A DNA stretch of 10,129 bases from Abditibacteriales bacterium (GTDB lineage Bacteria; Armatimonadota; Abditibacteriia; Abditibacteriales; JANWYM01): NCBI GenBank assembly GCA_025055355.1, contig JANWYM010000109.1, positions 1 through 10,129 of the forward strand, read 5' to 3'. Each line of letters begins with the position of its first letter. The first letter of the stretch is position 1. Of the stretch, positions 6,093 through 10,129 are shown one piece after another. Below the pieces are notes generated by a model. The model had not been told where the DNA came from. It did no database searches and saw only the letters and a list, made by a program, of their open reading frames with translations. The position numbers and the translations under genes were made by a program.

Positions 6093-6650
6093 TCACTCCT
6101 CCGTCATTGCCCGCGCCGTCGCCGCCCACTCACGTAGGGTTTCGCATACCTTCACGGCTTTGTCGGAGTCAAACGGGGCAAAGTTTTCGACGGTGATTTG
6201 CCCCAGCCGCGCGCGGCGCCCGACCTCGGGCTTGCCGAGATAAGTGTAAACGTGCAGTTGAATCTTTGTGTTCAGCGGCCCCAGCGTGTAGCGCACATCG
6301 GCGATGCTGGCGTAGGGATAAGCCTTCACGTTGACGCCCTCCCAGCCGCCGATGAGCGGGTCGCCGCGCAGCACCAGCAGCCGCTGGGACGTTCCCACCA
6401 ACGCCGTCGTATGCTCTTCGTTCTCCAGCGAGAAGAGAATCTCCTCTTCGGCGGGAACGTTGCGCTGCACCCACGCCGCCAAGTTGCCCGTCAGCGGGAA
6501 ACGAAGCGGCGCCGGCGCGGAGACGCTGCCCCTACCCTGCGGCGTCGGCGGCGCGTCCGCCTGCCGTGCCAGCACGTCGCCGCACAGTGGGCAGAAGGTC
6601 TCGCTCGCAAACGCCGCTGCACCGCATTTCTTGCAAGTGATACGTTGCAT
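6093..6650 (-). CDS. Small zinc-ribbon protein with bacterial PH-like domain
   Basis: The 185-residue product begins MQRITCKKCGAAAF and carries two CxxC pairs (Cys6/Cys9 and Cys20/Cys23) spaced as in a zinc ribbon. A Pro/Ala-rich linker (31-52) leads to a beta-rich domain (about 58-175). Its TTALVGTSQRLLVLRG (81-96) and YPYASIADVRYTLG (111-124) segments match the bacterial PH-domain pattern of a strand with TxxRLL followed by a P-x-x-x-I-x-x-V turn. No membrane helix or signal peptide is seen, so it is probably cytoplasmic. An upstream ATG at 6698 would add 16 residues encoded by a repeat-like sequence with no ribosome-binding site. The ATG at 6648-6650 has AAGGTGA five bases upstream and puts the zinc ribbon at the very N-terminus. 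It lies 76 bases after the membrane-protein gene. No specific function can be assigned. Confidence 0.75.
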   Translation of the reverse strand: MQRITCKKCGAAAFASETFCPLCGDVLARQADAPPTPQGRGSVSAPAPLRFPLTGNLAAWVQRNVPAEEEILFSLENEEHTTALVGTSQRLLVLRGDPLIGGWEGVNVKAYPYASIADVRYTLGPLNTKIQLHVYTYLGKPEVGRRARLGQITVENFAPFDSDKAVKVCETLREWAATARAMTEE

Positions 6651-6655
6651 GGAAG

Positions 6656-6662
6656 TCACCTT
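6656..6662 (-). promoter_or_regulatory. Ribosome-binding site choosing the zinc-ribbon start
   Basis: AAGGTGA on the minus strand lies 5 bases before the ATG at 6648-6650. The competing in-frame ATG at 6696-6698 has no such sequence, so this site decides the start. Confidence 0.55.
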
Positions 6663-6669
6663 GGGCGAA

Positions 6670-6726
6670 GCGTCAAACGTGATACGTGACAAGTGCATTC
6701 ACGCAGCACGCATGACGTATGACGTC
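6670..6726. repeat. Degenerate 7-bp (GTCATRC-like) array between genes
   Basis: On the minus strand the words GTCATAC, GTCATGC, GTGCTGC and GTGAATG follow one another with a 7-base step, and later GTATCAC and GTTTGAC continue the pattern. The array fills almost all of the gap between the stop of the DUF6785-type gene and the zinc-ribbon gene. Its units are more degenerate than those at 5851 and 7654, so this is less certain. Confidence 0.5.
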
Positions 6727-8667
6727 TCACCCAAACCACACCGCATACCTGCGGAACACTTCCTCCGTGATGAGTCCCGTGATGCTGAACAGCCCCCAGA
6801 CCATCCCTGCCATGAAGAAATGTCCAAGCGCAAAGCCCAGAAAACCAGGGACAAGTTGCTTGTAGAGTTTGACGCCACCGATTTTCAGCACGATGGCTTT
6901 GATGCACCAGACGAGAAAGAACGACCACCAGATTAAATCCCCGTAGGCGGTCGCCATGCCAAAGCCCAGCGGGTGCAGCGGGAAGCGAAGGAAGACCATC
7001 CGCAAAACTGCCAACACGCCCGCCACGACGAAGCCGAATCCCGTCGCTGCGATGCGCGGCACGTCAGGCGGCTTAGGTGTCTTTGTGAAGTTGACAATGT
7101 CTTGAAACTCCTGCACCGCCAGTCCCGTGCCCCAGATGCCGCCGCGCAGGGTGCCAGCACCGTAGTAGTAATAGGGTGTGAGATGAAAGTAAAAGCCGAC
7201 CCCCAAACCGACGAGCAACGCCAAAACAATCACCGCTGCCATGCTGCGCGTCTTGATGCCCGCGACGTCGGCGAGTTTCAAGTTCTCCAACTGATACGCC
7301 GCCAGCGCGGGGAAGTAGCCGCGCGAGAGAAACGTCAGCAGCGCGAAGGTTGTCAGTGTGCTGAGATCGCCGCCGGGCATGAACGGCGCGGAGCCCAGCG
7401 TGTAGAGCAGGACCTTTTTCTGCATGTAGTAAGGGAACATCCAAATCAGCGGCACACCCGTCTCCGCCCGAATCCGCACATACACCAGCGCGACGGCGAG
7501 GACAATCAGCAGGTAAACCAACGCCACCCACGTCGCCATGCCCGCCAGACGACAGAACGCACACAACGCCCCCATCCCCGCCAACAAGCCGAAAAATGCC
7601 CAACGCGGTGGAGTGTCAGAACGGTCAACGGTTGATTTGCGCCATGCCCCCGGAACCATCAACCATAAACCATTAACTATTGGCTTCCTCGCCGCCCATA
7701 TCAGAAACATCGCAAGGCAAAGATACGCGCCGAGGCTCTGTTCCTGCGGGAACGGATAGCCACTGACTTCGTAGCCGACGACACGCCCGCCGATGGCGAT
7801 GAACTTCTCGAAGAGATACGAGACCCAGATGGAGAAACTGATCTCTGTCGAAACGAGAAACCCGAAGCCCACGAGGTCGGGGCGGTAGTGCAGAACGAAC
7901 GGGCGCAGGGCGTCGAGCGGGCGCTCGGTGAACAACGCTCCCGCATCGAAGAACTTGCCTGGGCAAGCGACGGCAGGGTTGAAGGCGTTCAGCATATTGA
8001 GCAGGTTGTAAAACGCCGCCAACCCGAAGCCCACCCACATCACTGGGTTGCGGAAAAAACGCGACAGCGACGCCTGCCCCGATTCGCCCACGCCCGCCAT
8101 TTCCATCGGCAGGTAAAGCAGCGGAAACGTCAAACGCTCTTTGTCCGTCCACTGCCGTCGAAACAGCGTGACCAGGCACAGCAGCGTGAGCCACAGCATG
8201 AGGAAGAACAGCGACCACATTAACAGCGGCACCGCCCACGCGCCCCAGGGCACTTTACCGTCGGGCGAACTTTCATAGAGTTGCCGCACGACCTCGAAGT
8301 CTTTCGGCACAAGCCACGGCTTGAGGTGGGGATGGACGATGTCGTATTTGTTCTCGGGCGTTGCGTAGTAAATCGAAGCCGGCAGGAGGGCAAGTAAGAA
8401 CCGCAGGACGCTGCAGCCGGGAACGGAGATGGCGATGACGACGAAGGCATAAATGACCAGGATTTCTCGTCGCCCGCAACGCAGTCGCCGCAGCAACGGC
8501 AGCGCGGCGAGCAGCAACAGCAGCACCGCCACGGCCGGCACGGCGGGAACGCTCTCCGTCACCTGACAAGTAATGACGACGATTTCCGCCTCTCGCACCC
8601 ACAGCCCGCAGAGGAGGGTGAGCAGGGCGGCGACGAGGACGACGGACGGACGGACAGCGTTCATCAT
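6727..8667 (-). CDS. DUF6785-type polytopic membrane protein
   Basis: With the start chosen here the product has 646 residues and about 13 hydrophobic segments, roughly at 8-24, 40-59, 69-95, 146-168, 209-224, 265-286, 312-326, 357-376, 380-397, 477-494, 543-560, 578-594 and 606-632. The pattern, including TDKERLTFPLLYLPMEM (174-190) and RIRAETGVP (398-406), resembles the large uncharacterised membrane proteins annotated DUF6785/DUF6784 in Armatimonadota and Planctomycetota; transport has been suggested for such proteins only by topology. Two adjacent ATGs (8665-8667 and 8662-8664) overlap the TGA stop of the metallopeptidase gene as ATGATGA, pointing to translational coupling; a longer frame back to 8748 lies wholly within that gene. 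Residues about 329-352 are translated from a heptamer repeat in a loop. Substrate and function are unknown. Confidence 0.85.
   Translation of the reverse strand: MMNAVRPSVVLVAALLTLLCGLWVREAEIVVITCQVTESVPAVPAVAVLLLLLAALPLLRRLRCGRREILVIYAFVVIAISVPGCSVLRFLLALLPASIYYATPENKYDIVHPHLKPWLVPKDFEVVRQLYESSPDGKVPWGAWAVPLLMWSLFFLMLWLTLLCLVTLFRRQWTDKERLTFPLLYLPMEMAGVGESGQASLSRFFRNPVMWVGFGLAAFYNLLNMLNAFNPAVACPGKFFDAGALFTERPLDALRPFVLHYRPDLVGFGFLVSTEISFSIWVSYLFEKFIAIGGRVVGYEVSGYPFPQEQSLGAYLCLAMFLIWAARKPIVNGLWLMVPGAWRKSTVDRSDTPPRWAFFGLLAGMGALCAFCRLAGMATWVALVYLLIVLAVALVYVRIRAETGVPLIWMFPYYMQKKVLLYTLGSAPFMPGGDLSTLTTFALLTFLSRGYFPALAAYQLENLKLADVAGIKTRSMAAVIVLALLVGLGVGFYFHLTPYYYYGAGTLRGGIWGTGLAVQEFQDIVNFTKTPKPPDVPRIAATGFGFVVAGVLAVLRMVFLRFPLHPLGFGMATAYGDLIWWSFFLVWCIKAIVLKIGGVKLYKQLVPGFLGFALGHFFMAGMVWGLFSITGLITEEVFRRYAVWFG
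7623..7681. repeat. In-frame 7-bp inverted array inside the DUF6785-type gene
   Basis: Two direct units GGTCAAC and GGTTGAT (7623-7636) face four inverted units AACCATC, AACCATA, AACCATT and AACTATT (7654-7681), with GGTTGAT (7630-7636) exactly complementary to ATCAACC (7658-7664). The design of direct units followed by inverted ATGGTYN units matches the array at 5851-5899. On the minus strand it is read as PIVNGLWLMVPG and the following KSTVDRSD region, in a loop between predicted helices. Confidence 0.8.
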
Positions 8668-9851
8668 ACGGGCACTCGAATGACTTCCCCGCAGCCGACG
8701 ATGTTCTGTATCGTCGTGTGACCGTATTCGGGGACACACCAAATCCACCGCTGCGGCTGGGAAATCACGGGACGCGCCGCCCAGCCATCGGTGAAAACGA
8801 TGACGAGGTCGGGATACTTCTCCCGTGACAGCGCGTGTTTCTCAATGCAAGCGAACGACGTGCCACCGCCGCCGCGCGGCTCTTGGCGCGGGTCGAACGG
8901 ATAAACCTCCGTGTCGAACGTGACCGCTTCGATGCGCGTGTTCTCGATGCGCTTGCGGGCGATGGCGGTGAACACGCTGAGAAGGTAGCAGTCAATGGAA
9001 CCCGAAGCGTCCAAGGCGAGCAGCACGTTTAAACGGTTGCCCGTCGGCACGATGACAGGCAGCAGCACGCGAGGATACACCGCCGACAGTTTGCGACTGG
9101 GCTGCGTCCAGAGGGTTTCATAGACCAGGCGGCGGCTGATTTTATCCAGCAACAGCCGCTGCAAATCAAAGCGCGGCTTGACCGGCAGCACGCTGCGCAC
9201 CGCCCGCGCCGCCTGCCAGCCCCAACCATCAACCCGAACGCAATTGTCCACCACGCGGCGCACATGCTCCAACAGTTTCTCGCTCTGCTTCTTAGCCTCC
9301 TCACCCGCCTGCGCCCACACCGTGTGGTCGTCCAGCGTCGTCAGCCCCACTAACGGTGCGATCTGCTGCGGCGTTTTGCGCTTGAGCATTTCATAGACGC
9401 GCTCGGCGGTCAGGTGCGCGGCGTTCATCCCAATCACCTTCTTACCGGTGATGGGATCGCCCGGCAGTTCCACATCCGGATAAAACCTGCCGATGATGTC
9501 GTTGATCACCGCATCGCAGGCGATGTTGTAGAGATGACTGTTGAACGGGTCGAGGTATTTGCTCGTCTCAAAGACATGCCCGGCGACGACGTGCAAACAC
9601 TCGTGGACGACAACGCCGACGAGTTGTATCGGCGATAAACTGTCGAAAAACTCCGTCCCAAACAAAAAATAAAGCCTGTCGTTGACGACGGTGACGGCTG
9701 CTGTCGGCAGCGACGGCGTGAACAGCGGCTTGCCCAATTTCGTCAACTCCACTGCGATGTAGGCGGCGCGTTTATCAATGAGGCGGACGACGGTTTGGAA
9801 CTTCTCGATGCGCACGCTCCTTATGATACCGCTTTGCCTGCCGTAAATCAA
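8664..9851 (-). CDS. DUF2201-like zinc metallopeptidase with VWA/MIDAS domain
   Basis: From the TTG at 9849-9851 the product has 395 residues. The N-terminal part carries a metallopeptidase motif HECLHVVAGH (83-92, HExxH plus a later His) followed by NIACDAVINDIIG (109-121), as in the DUF2201_N putative metallopeptidase domain. The C-terminal part is a VWA-like domain with a complete MIDAS site: DASGS (281-285), Thr331 in GGGGTSF, and Asp355 in FTDGW. No signal peptide or helix is seen, so it should be cytoplasmic. Relatives often sit beside MoxR-type AAA ATPases; none lies in this window. The start is uncertain: TTG at 9851 has AGGGAG only 3 bases away, and GTG at 9813-9815 has AAGGAG only 1 base away. 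A frame open to 10022 runs through repeats and is not credible. The 3' end overlaps the DUF6785-type gene by 4 bases. Confidence 0.8.
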   Translation of the reverse strand: MIYGRQSGIIRSVRIEKFQTVVRLIDKRAAYIAVELTKLGKPLFTPSLPTAAVTVVNDRLYFLFGTEFFDSLSPIQLVGVVVHECLHVVAGHVFETSKYLDPFNSHLYNIACDAVINDIIGRFYPDVELPGDPITGKKVIGMNAAHLTAERVYEMLKRKTPQQIAPLVGLTTLDDHTVWAQAGEEAKKQSEKLLEHVRRVVDNCVRVDGWGWQAARAVRSVLPVKPRFDLQRLLLDKISRRLVYETLWTQPSRKLSAVYPRVLLPVIVPTGNRLNVLLALDASGSIDCYLLSVFTAIARKRIENTRIEAVTFDTEVYPFDPRQEPRGGGGTSFACIEKHALSREKYPDLVIVFTDGWAARPVISQPQRWIWCVPEYGHTTIQNIVGCGEVIRVPV

Positions 9852-9862
9852 GTGCTCCCTTG

Positions 9863-9896
9863 AAAATCGTCCTCGTCCTCGAACCTCACAAACGAC
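9863..9896. repeat. Dispersed module shared with the 1480-1560 hairpin
   Basis: The plus-strand stretch ends in CTCGAACCTCACAAACGAC (9878-9896), identical over 19 bases to 1515-1533, and is preceded by the same AAATCGTCCTCGTC word found at 1489-1502. The two copies differ by TCG-rich insertions present only at 1490-1514. Here the second hairpin arm is missing, so this looks like the simpler version of the element. Confidence 0.8.
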
Positions 9897-9898
9897 TG

Positions 9899-9946
9899 GG
9901 GCGGGCAAGGCTTCGGGCGGGCAAGGCTTCGGGCGGGCGAGGCTCC
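9899..9946. repeat. 16-bp tandem repeat, three copies
   Basis: GGGCGGGCAAGGCTTC occurs at 9899-9914 and 9915-9930. A third copy at 9931-9946 differs at two bases (GGGCGGGCGAGGCTCC) and forms the beginning of the left arm of the adjoining palindrome. It lies upstream of the metallopeptidase/VWA gene. Confidence 0.9.
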
Positions 9947-10004
9947 CGCCGAGCCGATTCAGTTCAGCGGAGCCAATCGGTTCGACAGGAGCCTCACCCG
10001 CCCG
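9930..10004. repeat. Long imperfect palindrome with 30-base arms
   Basis: Arms 9930-9959 and 9975-10004 match at 26 of 30 positions as reverse complements around a 15-base loop. All four differences are transitions, several of which still pair as G-U in RNA. It resembles dispersed hairpin elements rather than a terminator, since no T tract follows. Confidence 0.85.
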
Positions 10005-10102
10005 GTCGGTAACCTTCGCCAACGGTCTTTTCCGTCTTAGGTGTCCGTATCAGAGGTGAGTTTTTTTATAATCCTAAACTTTTGCGTTTTGCTCTTTCCT
10101 GC

Positions 10103-10129
10103 GAAAATGCCTGTCATTGCGAGCGGAGC
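10103..10129. repeat. Edge of a second CATTGCGAGCG-type repeat copy
   Basis: The last 27 bases match the reverse complement of 1664-1690, the end of the MITE-like element, at 24 positions. They contain the widespread word GTCATTGCGAGCGGAGC. The rest of the copy lies beyond the window. Confidence 0.65.

Noticed and set aside
6973..7635. A 220-residue plus-strand open frame
   Set aside because: It is antisense to the DUF6785-type membrane protein and rich in Arg, Gln and His with no family signature.
8668..8748. Longer start for the DUF6785-type gene at 8748
   Set aside because: The extra 27 residues lie entirely within the conserved C-terminal coding region of the metallopeptidase gene and are charged, unlike the membrane-protein start. 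The ATGATGA overlap is the better start.
10044..10072. Plus-strand promoter at TATAAT (10067-10072)
   Set aside because: The -10 hexamer is perfect, but no -35-like hexamer lies 16-18 bases upstream and the T-rich context makes a chance match likely. No minus-strand promoter could be supported there either.

Overview
This is a GC-rich bacterial window in which every convincing gene lies on the minus strand, so transcription runs from high to low coordinates. No tRNA, rRNA, CRISPR array or transposase gene is seen. A DUF6785-type polytopic membrane protein, a GT39-like glycosyltransferase fused to rhamnosidase-type sugar-binding folds, a DUF2201-type metallopeptidase/VWA protein and a high load of short dispersed repeats would fit a deep-branching, possibly hot-spring lineage such as Armatimonadota/Fervidibacter-like, Planctomycetota or Chloroflexota. 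That assignment is an inference with low confidence, because there is no marker gene.

Layout in the direction of transcription. (1) 10129-9852 holds no gene but is packed with repeats: the edge of a CATTGCGAGCG-type repeat, a long imperfect palindrome, a 16-bp tandem repeat and a short module shared with position 1490. (2) A DUF2201-like zinc metallopeptidase with a VWA/MIDAS domain (8664-9851) overlaps by 4 bases the start of (3) a DUF6785-type membrane protein of about 13 helices (6727-8667). (4) After 76 bases of heptamer-like repeat comes a small zinc-ribbon plus PH-like-domain protein (6093-6650). (5) A 243-base gap ends in a 7-bp array that abuts the TTG start of (6) a 999-residue GT39-type glycosyltransferase (2850-5849). 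Three bases later comes (7) a secreted clan-A-like TIM-barrel protein (1764-2846). (8) A perfect-consensus promoter sits right after that stop codon and faces a roughly 310-base leader carrying a MITE-like element and a perfect 27-bp hairpin. (9) The leader feeds an UPF0173-type metallo-beta-lactamase-fold hydrolase (666-1412), followed after 3 bases by (10) a class I SAM methyltransferase that runs off the left edge.

The genes form three coupled pairs: metallopeptidase/VWA with membrane protein, glycosyltransferase with secreted barrel protein, and MBL hydrolase with methyltransferase. The middle pair looks like cell-envelope glycan assembly and recognition, with both proteins acting outside the membrane. 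The other two cannot be given a pathway from sequence alone. The most striking large-scale feature is the repeat load. Every sizeable intergenic gap holds a short-unit or palindromic repeat, and two of the arrays (8-bp and 7-bp units) lie inside coding regions and are read in frame as protein insertions.
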